A program made the position numbers and the translations under genes. This document shows, piece after piece, positions 1 to 7,201 of a stretch of DNA of 15,903 bases. Source of the DNA: Methanobacteriota archaeon. GTDB lineage: Archaea; Thermoplasmatota; Poseidoniia; Poseidoniales; SP79. Location of the stretch: NCBI GenBank assembly GCA_002715545.1, contig PAZI01000011.1, positions 32,568-48,470 of the forward strand, written 5' to 3'. Below the pieces are notes generated by a model. It was not told the DNA's origin, did no database searches, and saw nothing but the letters and a program-made list of their open reading frames with translations. Each line of letters begins with the position of its first letter. Position 1 is the stretch's first letter.

Positions 1-127
1 CATCAGCAATGTATGCAGAAGTCCTTCCTCGACCCCCGCCTATAGGCATGTGCTCTTGGATGTGCAGCGTTCCCTCAGGAATCACTCTGCTCAAATCGCC
101 TGCCCAATGCCCCTCTTTGAGTCGCAC
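1..127 (-). CDS. N-terminal fragment of an unidentified protein (possible Bat-like/HTH-10 regulator), cut by the window edge
   Basis: The minus strand stays open from the end of the enoyl-CoA hydratase gene to the left edge. In one frame it reads like real protein, with the segments HLDIEVRLKEGHW, AGDLSRVIPEGTLHIQEHMP and GGGRGRTSAYIAD. The pattern of a beta strand, a Trp, then D-L-S-R and a proline resembles the N-terminal region of archaeal bacterio-opsin-activator-like regulators, whose HTH would lie beyond the edge. That family guess is from memory and weak. The first usable start codon is GTG at 127, but protein-like sequence (KLRHLDIE) continues upstream to an ATC codon at 154, so the true start is unclear. 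There is no clear Shine-Dalgarno. The gene follows the hydratase with a gap of only about 30 bases and is probably co-transcribed with it. Confidence 0.45.
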   Translation of the reverse strand, partial: MRLKEGHWAGDLSRVIPEGTLHIQEHMPIGGGRGRTSAYIAD

Positions 128-161
128 CTCTATGTCAAGATGGCGCAGTTTGATCCCCTTC

Positions 162-1001
162 TCATTCTCCTGTGAAATTAGGGACCCGCTTGTTGACGTA
201 GGCGGCGATTCCTTCCTTGGCGTCGGAACTGCCGAACAATTCAGCTTGAAGTTCTCTCTCAAGGGCTAGATGATATTCAAAGGCCATTTCAGGACCCGAC
301 TGACAGGATCGCTTGATGTTACCTACTGCTAGAACCGCTTTGTTAGGGAGAGTGAACTGTCCTGCGTAATCTAGAACTTGAGTCATGAATTCTTCATTCG
401 ATCCTTCGATGATTTCGTTGACGAGTCCTAGCTCTTTCCCTTCTTCGAATGCGAGGAGCTGTCCAGTGACCATGAGTTCAAGCGCTTTTGTTTTTCCAAT
501 TAAGCGTGTTAGGCGAGCAGTACCTCCTGTTCCTGCCAGAACACCTAGGTTGATTTCAGGTAGGCCAATTTTGCCAGAATTCTTGCGAGCAAACCTCATG
601 TCTGCTGCCATAGCAATCTCAAGTCCCCCTCCAACTGCGTGCCCATTCATGGCAGCAATCACCAATTTCGGTGTCTGCTCCAACCGAGAGAGCGTCTCGT
701 TGGCATGAAGGCAGAAGAAATACTTGAAACGAGGTGAGACTGAATTCAGCATAGAAATCGATGCTCCAGCCGAGAAGAATTTCTCACCTGCTCCTGTAAG
801 GACAATCACAGTGACATCATCATCGAAACGCGCTCGGAGAAATGCTTCATCAAGATCACGCATCATTTGGTGAGTGTAGCAGTTTGGTCCAATTCCTCCT
901 TCGTCCAAAGGCTTTCCATCACCGTCTGCTGACATCTCGATGATGGCGATACCATTCGACGTTGTTCCATAGTGGACAAGATGATTTGGCATCCATTCCA
1001 T
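162..1001 (-). CDS. Enoyl-CoA hydratase/isomerase family protein
   Basis: This is a crotonase-fold enzyme, most likely adding water to a trans-2-enoyl-CoA in fatty-acid or branched-chain acyl-CoA breakdown. Numbering from the longest reading frame (ATG at 1067, 301 residues), the oxyanion-hole segment TGAGEKFFSAGASI is at 91-104. The second CoA-binding block, AAMNGHAVGGGLEIAMAADM, is at 138-157 and holds catalytic Glu150. Glu171 in the GLPEINLG block matches the second catalytic Glu, so both hydratase glutamates are present. The family normally starts a few residues before the G-I-A-x-I strand (here 39-43), so I prefer ATG 1001 (Met23; GAGGAG lies about 15 bases upstream), although 1067 is possible. 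It is divergent from moaE. The exact acyl-CoA substrate cannot be read from sequence, and other crotonase reactions are possible. Confidence 0.88.
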   Translation of the reverse strand: MEWMPNHLVHYGTTSNGIAIIEMSADGDGKPLDEGGIGPNCYTHQMMRDLDEAFLRARFDDDVTVIVLTGAGEKFFSAGASISMLNSVSPRFKYFFCLHANETLSRLEQTPKLVIAAMNGHAVGGGLEIAMAADMRFARKNSGKIGLPEINLGVLAGTGGTARLTRLIGKTKALELMVTGQLLAFEEGKELGLVNEIIEGSNEEFMTQVLDYAGQFTLPNKAVLAVGNIKRSCQSGPEMAFEYHLALERELQAELFGSSDAKEGIAAYVNKRVPNFTGE

Positions 1002-1126
1002 TGCGCTGATTTCAAACTCCTCTTGAACGCTGGCTGCGACCATAATCTGTCGAGAAGCGTGCCTCATTTGAATGCCTCGCCCTCTCTACGACCGCGTGTT
1101 TCATCAAGCCTAGCGTTCTGTCCTAT

Positions 1127-1555
1127 ATGGTGTCATTACGTGTCTTCGTCGAGACGCCGGCTGAACATCTTGATGTTGAAGGGCTACGGCAACGCCTATC
1201 TGTCGAGAATTGCGGAAGTATCGTCAGCTTTGTTGGCCTGACTCGGGGGATAGACGATAATCGAGTGATTGAATCTCTTGAGTTCGAAACGTGGGAAGAC
1301 CGGTTGACGGATGTGCTGCGTGATATTGGTAAGAAAGCCATAGAGCGATTCGGAGTGCATGGAGTAGCTATTGCGCATCGTAGTGGACGAGTCGTTCCAG
1401 AGGAACCCATAGTTGCCATTCACATCTCGAGCAGACACCGCGCTGAGGGGTTTGAGGCGTGCAGATGGGTGATTGAAACTCTGAAAGCCGAAGCTCCACT
1501 GTGGAAGTCAGAGGTGAGTGAGGATGGACGTCGCTGGATCGGAGGACTTGGCTGA
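1127..1555 (+). CDS. moaE: Molybdopterin synthase catalytic (large) subunit MoaE
   Basis: MoaE, with the thiocarboxylated small subunit MoaD, converts precursor Z (cPMP) to molybdopterin by inserting the two dithiolene sulfurs. The 142 residues match the usual length of about 140-150. Visible family signatures are the N-terminal GSIVSFVGLTRG (30-41), HRSGRVVPEE (84-93), SSRHRAEGFEACRW (101-114) and the active-site segment LKAEAPLWKSE (119-129), whose Lys120 and Lys127 correspond to the two catalytic lysines. The gene starts an apparent four-gene plus-strand run. moaC begins inside its last codons, so the two are translationally coupled. No moaD or moaA lies in the window, so the rest of the cofactor pathway must be elsewhere. 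Confidence 0.93.
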   Translation: MVSLRVFVETPAEHLDVEGLRQRLSVENCGSIVSFVGLTRGIDDNRVIESLEFETWEDRLTDVLRDIGKKAIERFGVHGVAIAHRSGRVVPEEPIVAIHISSRHRAEGFEACRWVIETLKAEAPLWKSEVSEDGRRWIGGLG

Positions 1556-2018
1556 GCAGACTTCCATCGGCATCGTCGATATAGGGGACAAATCAGATGC
1601 AGATCGTCGTGCAATTGCAGTTGGATGTCTGCAGATAACCAAGGATGGTATGGAGCACGTCCTCTTGGGAACAGTTGCCAAGGGAGATGTCTTTGAAGCA
1701 GCTAAAATTGCAGGGCTGTTAGCTGTAAAGGCCACTCCTATGACTCTTCCACATTGTCATCCTATTCCAATAGATGCAGCTCAGATTGAATGGTCAATAG
1801 ATCAAGTGCGATGTGTCATAGAATGTTCCGTATCGGTTCGAACGAGAGGCCGGACTGGTGCTGAGATGGATGCTCTAAATGGCCTATCTGCTGCTTTACT
1901 CTGCATTTGGGACATGGTGAAACCATATGAGAAAAATGAACATGGGCAATACCCCTCGACGAAGATTCTAGATATGCGCATCGCTGATAAACAGAAAATA
2001 TCCTCTTCAGGCGATTGA
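1524..2018 (+). CDS. moaC: Cyclic pyranopterin monophosphate synthase MoaC
   Basis: MoaC completes the first stage of molybdenum cofactor synthesis, converting the MoaA product 3',8-cH2GTP to cPMP. Family blocks are IVDIGDKSDADRRAIA near the N-terminus, KGDVFEAAKIAGLLAVK, the LPHCHPIPI substrate-site loop, RTRGRTGAEMDALNGLSAAL, and WDMVKPYEK, which carries the Asp and Lys expected in the active site. The length of 164 residues is normal. I chose ATG 1524 over GTG 1518 because GAGGTGA at 1511-1517 is a near-perfect Shine-Dalgarno six bases before the ATG, whereas it would abut the GTG. The start lies 32 bases inside moaE, so the two proteins are made in step. Confidence 0.93.
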   Translation: MDVAGSEDLAEQTSIGIVDIGDKSDADRRAIAVGCLQITKDGMEHVLLGTVAKGDVFEAAKIAGLLAVKATPMTLPHCHPIPIDAAQIEWSIDQVRCVIECSVSVRTRGRTGAEMDALNGLSAALLCIWDMVKPYEKNEHGQYPSTKILDMRIADKQKISSSGD

Positions 2019-2064
2019 TGAACTTCAACGCTGAATTCATGTGCCCTATTGTAGGTCATGATTC

Positions 2065-3021
2065 ATGAACAGTGTCCTTGAGATGTGGGAAGGGTTCGTC
2101 CGGGCCACCGAAGCTGCAGCCATAGCAGCGTCCTCGTGGCGTGGGAAGGGAGACGGAAAGGCTGCTGACGGCGCAGCCGTTGAAGCAATGCGTTCGGCCC
2201 TCAACGACCTTCCAATGGATGGAAGAATTGCCATTGGAGAAGGTGAACGAGATGAAGCCCCTATGCTCTGGATTGGTGAAAAACTCGGTGCCTTTGTGGG
2301 AAAGGAGTCGGCTTTTGGTGTTGATATTGCAGTTGATCCACTAGAATGCACAAACAACTGCGCACTCAATCGGCCCAATTCCATTGCCGTTCTTGCAGCC
2401 GCCCCTCGTGATACATTATTGCATGCTCCTGATACGTATATGGATAAACTCGCATCATCATCCCTATTGAGTGGTGAGGTATCACTCGATGCAAGTCCTT
2501 CTGCAAATGTCGAATCAGCAGCGGACGTGTTGAATGTCCCTATGCATGAAGTGCGTGTGACCGTTCTCAATCGGCCACGACACTCTGACTTGATTGGAGA
2601 ACTCAGGGATTGTGGTGTTAGTCTGACATTGATTGATGATGGTGACATAAGCGCGGCGATTGAGGCAGTCCGCGGAGATGAGACTGACTTATTGTTGGGC
2701 ATCGGCGCCGCTCCGGAGGGTGTTATCAGTGCAGTAGCCTCAATCGCTCTTGATGGTGTGTTTGAAGGCCGCCTCACGTTCAGAGACGATGCAGATCGAG
2801 AGAGAGCATCGTCAATGCTTCCAGATGTGGACCTCGGTAAGGTGTGGGACAAAAATGACCTTTGCACGGGCGATGATGCAATCTTCGTAGCTACTGGAGT
2901 TTGTGAGGGCTACCTTCCAGGTGTATCTTCATCAGATGAGGGGTACATGACACACAGTGAAGTTCTTGCTACTGCAGATGGCAGTGAGCGCCATCTTTCT
3001 ACTTTCCATCCACGCGTCTGA
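2065..3021 (+). CDS. glpX: Class II fructose-1,6-bisphosphatase (GlpX type)
   Basis: This enzyme should remove the 1-phosphate from fructose-1,6-bisphosphate, the committed step of gluconeogenesis, in the cytoplasm. The 318 residues fit the GlpX family (about 320-335). The conserved N-terminal run is present (ATEAAAIAASSWRGKGD 14-30, then AADGAAVEAMRSAL), as are GEGERDEAPMLWIGEKLG (58-75), the metal/phosphate motif at 91-96, HAPDTYMDKLA (120-130), GIGAAPEGV (212-220) with the expected ligand Glu218, and the C-terminal FVATGVCEGYLPGV and MTHS blocks. One key position is unusual: the motif normally read as D-P-(I/L)-E-G-T is DPLECT here, with Cys95 replacing a near-invariant glycine. The metal ligands Asp91 and Glu94 and the phosphate-binding Thr96 are kept. 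The gene lies 46 bases after moaC and 23 bases before the aldolase. Confidence 0.92.
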   Translation: MNSVLEMWEGFVRATEAAAIAASSWRGKGDGKAADGAAVEAMRSALNDLPMDGRIAIGEGERDEAPMLWIGEKLGAFVGKESAFGVDIAVDPLECTNNCALNRPNSIAVLAAAPRDTLLHAPDTYMDKLASSSLLSGEVSLDASPSANVESAADVLNVPMHEVRVTVLNRPRHSDLIGELRDCGVSLTLIDDGDISAAIEAVRGDETDLLLGIGAAPEGVISAVASIALDGVFEGRLTFRDDADRERASSMLPDVDLGKVWDKNDLCTGDDAIFVATGVCEGYLPGVSSSDEGYMTHSEVLATADGSERHLSTFHPRV

Positions 3022-3044
3022 ATGGAGCAACCTTTTGCGATGGA

Positions 3045-4001
3045 TTGAAACCCATCAAAGTCCCGCCCCTTTGCATGGACGATATCGTCGTTCCTGCAGA
3101 CGTCCCGGATGAACATCGCGATAGGTATCTGAGAAATATGGCCGCGGCGACGTGTAATACTGGGCGAATGAACCTCTTTGCTTGTGACCAGAAGATTGAG
3201 CATCTCAACGATGACTTCTATGGTGTTCAAGGGGATATCCCTCGAACTTCTAATGACCCTGCTCATCTGTTTGAGATAGGAGCCCGTGCCCACCAAGAAG
3301 GTACTCTTGGTGTGTTAGCAGGTCAACTTGGGCTCATAGCCCACTATGCCGCAGATGCTCCGGAGGTCCCATATCTGGTCAAGTTGAACTCAAAGAGCCA
3401 TTTGGTCAAGACCGACCAGAGAGACCCAGTCAGTATGGCCATGTGGGATATTGATGATGTATTTTCATTGATCAACAATGGTGTCAATGTGGTAGGTATA
3501 GGGTATACCATATATCTTGGCAGTGAATACGAGCATCAGATGTTGTCAGAAGCGGCAACTCTGATACGGCAAGCGCATGAAAATGGCTTGATTGCGGTGA
3601 CCTGGATTTATCCACGGGGCAAGGCAGTGCCTGATGAGAAAGATCCTCAATTAATCAGTGGCGCAGCAGGCGTAGCACTATGCATAGGGGCCGACTTCAC
3701 TAAGGTGAACTATCCTACTCCGTTTGAGGACATGACTGCACCTGAGAGCCTAGGTGTTGCTGTAGAGGCAGCGGGACGAACTGGCCTCATTTGTTCAGGA
3801 GGTGGCAGCCTCCCTCCCCGTGAGTTCCTAGAACGGTTGTGGGAACAGATCAACATTTCGGGGGCTAGGGGTGCTGCGACCGGGCGGAACATACACCAGA
3901 AGTCTACTGATGATGGCGTACGAATGACGGCGGCATGTCATGCGATTATTTGCCAAGAATCTTCTGTCGAGGAAGCTCTATCCATATTCAATGGAGAGTA
4001 A
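3045..4001 (+). CDS. fba: Class I fructose-bisphosphate aldolase (DhnA/archaeal type)
   Basis: This aldolase condenses glyceraldehyde-3-phosphate and dihydroxyacetone phosphate to fructose-1,6-bisphosphate through a Schiff base, feeding the phosphatase encoded just upstream. Family features are FACDQKIEHLNDDFYG (45-60), YLVKLNSK (110-117), the WIYPRGK block (187-193), ADFTKVNYP (216-224) with the likely Schiff-base Lys220, the phosphate-binding CSGGGS (250-255), and ATGRNIHQK (278-286). The start is unclear. The longest frame uses TTG 3045, and the resulting KPIKVP N-terminus looks native to the family. ATG 3075 would lose ten residues. Neither start has a clear Shine-Dalgarno. Aldolase and phosphatase are separate proteins here, unlike the single bifunctional FBP aldolase/phosphatase of many archaea. 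Confidence 0.92.
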   Translation: MKPIKVPPLCMDDIVVPADVPDEHRDRYLRNMAAATCNTGRMNLFACDQKIEHLNDDFYGVQGDIPRTSNDPAHLFEIGARAHQEGTLGVLAGQLGLIAHYAADAPEVPYLVKLNSKSHLVKTDQRDPVSMAMWDIDDVFSLINNGVNVVGIGYTIYLGSEYEHQMLSEAATLIRQAHENGLIAVTWIYPRGKAVPDEKDPQLISGAAGVALCIGADFTKVNYPTPFEDMTAPESLGVAVEAAGRTGLICSGGGSLPPREFLERLWEQINISGARGAATGRNIHQKSTDDGVRMTAACHAIICQESSVEEALSIFNGE

Positions 4002-4021
4002 CGGGCAGAATGCGTCTATGA

Positions 4022-4315
4022 TCAGCCACTTTTGTTGAGGAATACTGGATCTCCGTCTTTCCACTCGGGGAGATTCATACTGACCCAATCGCGCGTGGCC
4101 CATTCGCAGATTTCATAACCGCCTGAGAGGATTCCGCTCCGCTTGATGTAACCCACTTTGAGGATGTCTTTGTCTTTGGATAGCACGTTGCCGAGCTGTT
4201 GACTCGTTGTTCCATGTCGCATTGTGCTGTTGATGTGCTCTAATATTTCAGCAGTGTTGCGTGGCTTCTCAGCCAAGAACGCCTTAATCTTCTGTCGGAT
4301 ACGTACAGTCTTCAT
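4022..4315 (-). CDS. Small winged-helix-like protein of unknown function
   Basis: This short protein of 97 residues opens with MKTVRIRQKIKAFLAEKP and continues with TAEILEHINSTMRHGTTSQQ and LGNVLSKDKDILKVGYIKR. That is a pattern of three short helices followed by a hairpin, typical of a winged-helix DNA-binding fold (roughly residues 1-65). The tail is Trp-rich (CEWATRDWV, LPEWKDGD). I recall similar small proteins in related marine archaea but cannot name a family. The start at 4315 is preferred over the longer frame (4357) because GGGAGGT lies about eight bases upstream, an almost ideal Shine-Dalgarno. It converges on the aldolase with a 20-base gap and is divergent from the 806-residue gene. 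Its role as a regulator is inference. Confidence 0.7.
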   Translation of the reverse strand: MKTVRIRQKIKAFLAEKPRNTAEILEHINSTMRHGTTSQQLGNVLSKDKDILKVGYIKRSGILSGGYEICEWATRDWVSMNLPEWKDGDPVFLNKSG

Positions 4316-4497
4316 CCCGCTCAACCTCCCTCTGTGTTCCGCGAGACGTGTCAACACGCACCTATCAATGTTCCTTCAATCACTGAAATTATTGCATTTG
4401 AAGACTAATTGCTTGGGCCACTGATTGAACTTGTGGGGGATATGTTTGGGAAAATGACCATAATGTGTAAGTATGTGAAACAATTCACTATCCCTTA
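4316..4497. promoter_or_regulatory. Divergent intergenic region between the winged-helix gene and the 806-residue gene
   Basis: This 182-base spacer must hold the promoters of both divergent genes. It contains the Shine-Dalgarno of the minus-strand gene (GGGAGGT, about 4323-4329) and an AT-rich stretch around 4385-4400, where minus-strand AATAATTT could serve as a TATA box. No convincing TATA box was found for the plus-strand gene. Since both flanking genes begin with a winged helix, one of the products could bind here, but no clear operator repeat was seen. Confidence 0.3.
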
Positions 4498-6918
4498 GTG
4501 TCTTTACGCTCAGAGCATACGCGAAGAATCCTCTCAGTGTTATCACATGCTCCCAAAACTGTGACTCAAATCTCCCAAGATACTGCTCTACCCCTTTCCC
4601 ATACATCCCGGGCACTGAGCAGGATGCGATCAGCTGGTCTTGTGAGGGGCGATGGACGTGATGGCGAAAGAGGGGCACATCAGCATATTCTCCCTTTAGG
4701 CGAAGATGAACTTCGTAACGATGCTCTCTTCCGACTTCGTACTCTGATGGATCATCATCCACGTCCTATTGATGCTGACTTCGTGATTCTGGAGCGTTTT
4801 GGACGCTGGCTCAGACTTGCTTGGTTCGTCCCTTTCGGACAACGACTCGTTGCATTCTCCCCCTCAAAATTTTCCAAAGGAAATGAAGGGGTGGGGGGTG
4901 AACCATATTGGCTGGAGGATGCCAGTCAGGAGGAGCAATGGTGGAGCATCGATTCAGGGGAGTCAGCACCATCGCCCGAAAACTCTCTACTTGGAAGATT
5001 TGACCAATGGCCAGTTGTTCGGTTAGGAATCGCCCGGTTGAATGAAGGGAGTTTTGATCTTGAACACCCGTTTCAGTACTTCCAGACATCTATAACGTCT
5101 GCTAGGATGATAGCTCCAGGGCTCAGTCACGGAGATTGGACTCTTTCAACATCATCTGAACAAGTCATTATCCGTCCGAGCCGACCGGTTACCGCAATTG
5201 GTTCAATCAAACCTCTTCGCCAACATGGGCTGCTCGCCATTGCAGGAGATGGAGCTCTGCAAATTACCGATGGACCTAATCAACAGAGACAACACCTACC
5301 AGTTTCTCTTTTGAGACAATGGTGGCCTCTTCGGTTTCCTAGGAGCAGTGGACTTGATGCCATATCAGATGGCGAGTTGGAATCCATCCTTTCAGGAGAT
5401 CTTCCGAAGAGTGACCCCACAACAAGGCGTCGCCTTCGCCGCTGGCTGAGTGGTGTCAGTGATGCATTTGGCGAGGTGAGGTGGGCAGATGACATTTCTT
5501 TGCCTGAAAAAATACATGTCAGGACCACCGAGGCGTTACGCGCTTGTTTGGCTCATGCTGACACCAGCCAGCGAAGATGCGTTGTTCATCTTGAGCACCT
5601 ATCTCCAAGTGTTGATATGCTCGTAGGACAATCTCCCGTTCGTCTTCTCTTGAGTATGAAGGAAATGGATTGTCATGACGTCGACGTGCTAACAATTTCT
5701 GAATATGAGGGTGGAGATTTGGCTCTCTCATCTGGGAATCTTCTGTACCCAGTACCTATTGAAATCAATTCCTCGTCTACCTTGGATCATTCCTCTACGT
5801 TCCATTGGAATCCTTTTGGTATCGATGAAAAGTTGCTACAAAATCTACATTATTTCTCAATGCACCCCCCCACGCACCTTCAGAGAATTGCCTTCACTGA
5901 ACACCTGCAGGACGATGCTTGGGCGAATCGGAATGAATCCATAGACCCCCTAGCATCATGGATTGCATCAAGCTCTGAGATGAGAGCCGATCGATGGGTG
6001 CGAATAGCGCATTCGCTTCCAGAAGTATGGCACAATCTGTTAGATATCAATAGCATTGATCAGATTGTGTTGGCCGAAGCAGCGATTCATTCTGGAAGTG
6101 GCAAATTCGGTAGATTACTGGAACGTCGTTGGATCAGATCGCTGGAGGATGACATAGCACCTCTTGCTCATGTTGAAGAGGCCCTTCACCGATTCGACGA
6201 CAAGATTGCTTCACGGGCAGCAGCCCTCATTCTCTCGAATTGGTCATATCTTGAGCAGTACTGTGGGCGAGAGTTGTGGCACCGTTCATTGGACGCTTGG
6301 CTCAATGAACCGGAAGTGAGATTCGTAGAGGTGCTTGAATCCCTTGAGAAACAAAAACCTGGGGAGGAAGACATCGGCCTTGTTCTACAACGCATGAGGA
6401 TGAACAATCAAGGTCCTCTCACTAGAGGCTTTCTCGATATGTTAGATTTGATTGATGTATCCAGAGTTCCTATGCCCGAGGAATGCATGGGGGGGATTGC
6501 TCTACTCCCCCCACATTGGTGGGCGTTTGAGATGCATGAGTGGTTTAGGCACTGGGTCGATCATCGCCAAGACACTATGTTTACCCTTGACGTAGTCTCT
6601 TGGCCTTCGAGCTTACTTTGGCTTAAGGGCGAGAAATGTGGCCTTCCACTTCGTCCTGAGCGCCAACATCCCGGTGTAGATGCTGTGACGTTCGAGTCTC
6701 TTGGAAATTGGGTCAACACCCTTACGGAATCACTCAATGAAGGGCTACTTGATGCATTGGATGCCGTGTCATCCCCTACCTCGTTTCAAATAGGCCGCAC
6801 GCATCTCGATGTAAGTGCCCTGCTCAGAGATGATTCTGAAGACTTCTCATTGGATCATTTTGGTGATGCTTCGATTAATGAGAGATTGTTACGAAGGTTG
6901 ACGGGGTCGAATCGATGA
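4498..6918 (+). CDS. Large protein of unknown function with N-terminal winged-helix domain
   Basis: This 806-residue protein is not one I recognise. Residues about 5-65 form a MarR/ArsR-like winged helix: RRILSVLSHAP, VTQISQDTALPLSHTSRALS as the likely recognition unit, then RMRSAGLVRGDGRDGERGAH as the wing. The remaining 740 residues have no motif I can assign. They look soluble, with no hydrophobic run long enough for a membrane span, and are rich in tryptophan (QWWSID, LRQWWPLRFP, PPHWWAFEMHEWFRHW). The GTG start at 4498 is the only usable one, since TAA lies in frame at 4468-4470. The stop overlaps a downstream ATG (ATGA at 6915). Its plus-strand neighbours are CoA synthesis and a glycosyltransferase. 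It could be a large transcription regulator or a sensor; this is inference only. Confidence 0.8.
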   Translation: MSLRSEHTRRILSVLSHAPKTVTQISQDTALPLSHTSRALSRMRSAGLVRGDGRDGERGAHQHILPLGEDELRNDALFRLRTLMDHHPRPIDADFVILERFGRWLRLAWFVPFGQRLVAFSPSKFSKGNEGVGGEPYWLEDASQEEQWWSIDSGESAPSPENSLLGRFDQWPVVRLGIARLNEGSFDLEHPFQYFQTSITSARMIAPGLSHGDWTLSTSSEQVIIRPSRPVTAIGSIKPLRQHGLLAIAGDGALQITDGPNQQRQHLPVSLLRQWWPLRFPRSSGLDAISDGELESILSGDLPKSDPTTRRRLRRWLSGVSDAFGEVRWADDISLPEKIHVRTTEALRACLAHADTSQRRCVVHLEHLSPSVDMLVGQSPVRLLLSMKEMDCHDVDVLTISEYEGGDLALSSGNLLYPVPIEINSSSTLDHSSTFHWNPFGIDEKLLQNLHYFSMHPPTHLQRIAFTEHLQDDAWANRNESIDPLASWIASSSEMRADRWVRIAHSLPEVWHNLLDINSIDQIVLAEAAIHSGSGKFGRLLERRWIRSLEDDIAPLAHVEEALHRFDDKIASRAAALILSNWSYLEQYCGRELWHRSLDAWLNEPEVRFVEVLESLEKQKPGEEDIGLVLQRMRMNNQGPLTRGFLDMLDLIDVSRVPMPEECMGGIALLPPHWWAFEMHEWFRHWVDHRQDTMFTLDVVSWPSSLLWLKGEKCGLPLRPERQHPGVDAVTFESLGNWVNTLTESLNEGLLDALDAVSSPTSFQIGRTHLDVSALLRDDSEDFSLDHFGDASINERLLRRLTGSNR

Positions 6919-6925
6919 AATATTC
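6917..6925 (+). promoter_or_regulatory. Possible TATA box ahead of the structured gap
   Basis: GAAATATTC overlaps the stop of the 806-residue gene. An archaeal start site about 25 bases downstream would fall near 6945, where the first base-paired elements of the structured gap begin. The match is short and could be chance. Confidence 0.25.
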
Positions 6926-6944
6926 GGTACTTCATGGTCACACG

Positions 6945-7188
6945 CCCGGTGCAACAGTGCTGCGACGAAAGGATGACCTGCACCACCATCCCGGGTCACA
7001 GGGATGCTCGAAGGTCGGTGTGAACAGGTGATCATCGATGCAATGCATTCTCCCGCCGATGAATGGGTCCCCGCTGGAGCAAGCGATGATGGACGGGACA
7101 ACCCCATTGGCCTGCAACCCGCTGCAGGGTCAGATGCTGGAGCTAAAGCGATGAAGTGCAACGTTCGCAGTGGGGTACATCCCTTTTT
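6945..7188 (+). ncRNA. Candidate structured RNA or leader upstream of the CoA-biosynthesis gene
   Basis: The 283 bases between the two genes are visibly richer in G+C than the flanks, hold no convincing protein frame, and contain several exact complementary pairs. These are GGTGCA 6948-6953 with TGCACC 6979-6984; CATCCC 6987-6992 with GGGATG 7001-7006 (8-base loop); ATGGG 7063-7067 plus TCCC..G 7068-7073 with CGGGA 7094-7098 plus CCCAT 7103-7107; CCTGCA 7111-7116 with TGCAGG 7123-7128 (6-base loop); and a long-range pairing of CTGCGACG 6960-6967 with CGTTCGCAG 7162-7170 (one bulge). The first and last pairings would be alternatives or a pseudoknot. The 3' end has GGG..CCC (7172-7183) then five Ts (7184-7188), terminator-like and directly before the Shine-Dalgarno of the next gene. 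It matches no RNase P, SRP or tRNA consensus I know. Confidence 0.4.
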
Positions 7189-7195
7189 GGAGTGA
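7189..7195 (+). promoter_or_regulatory. Shine-Dalgarno that decides the start of the CoA fusion gene
   Basis: GGAGTGA lies six bases before GTG 7202, good spacing for that start. It lies directly against the alternative TTG 7196, too close for that start. It immediately follows the T-run of the structured element. Confidence 0.55.
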
Positions 7196-7201
7196 TTGAG
7201 A

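Noticed and set aside
9..269. 86-codon plus-strand frame at the left edge
   Set aside because: It is antisense to the hydratase C-terminus and to the better protein-like minus-strand frame.
2046..2867. 273-codon minus-strand open frame
   Set aside because: It is fully antisense to the fructose-bisphosphatase gene, is Ser/Arg-rich and has no family features. It is a shadow frame.
6915..7031. 38-codon frame whose ATG overlaps the stop of the 806-residue gene
   Set aside because: The ATGA overlap is suggestive, but the frame ends early, has no known motif and overlaps the same hairpins. A small peptide cannot be excluded.
6945..7188. RNase P RNA, SRP RNA or tRNA in the structured gap
   Set aside because: I found no RNase P core (GAGGAAAGUC-type and ACAGAA-type segments), no SRP helix 8 GGAAGG/AGCAG pair and no tRNA T-loop. 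The element is left unnamed.
7004..7195. 63-codon plus-strand frame in the gap before the CoA fusion gene
   Set aside because: Composition is not protein-like, it has no recognisable motif, and it covers several exact hairpins and the terminator-like T-run. An RNA reading is at least as good.
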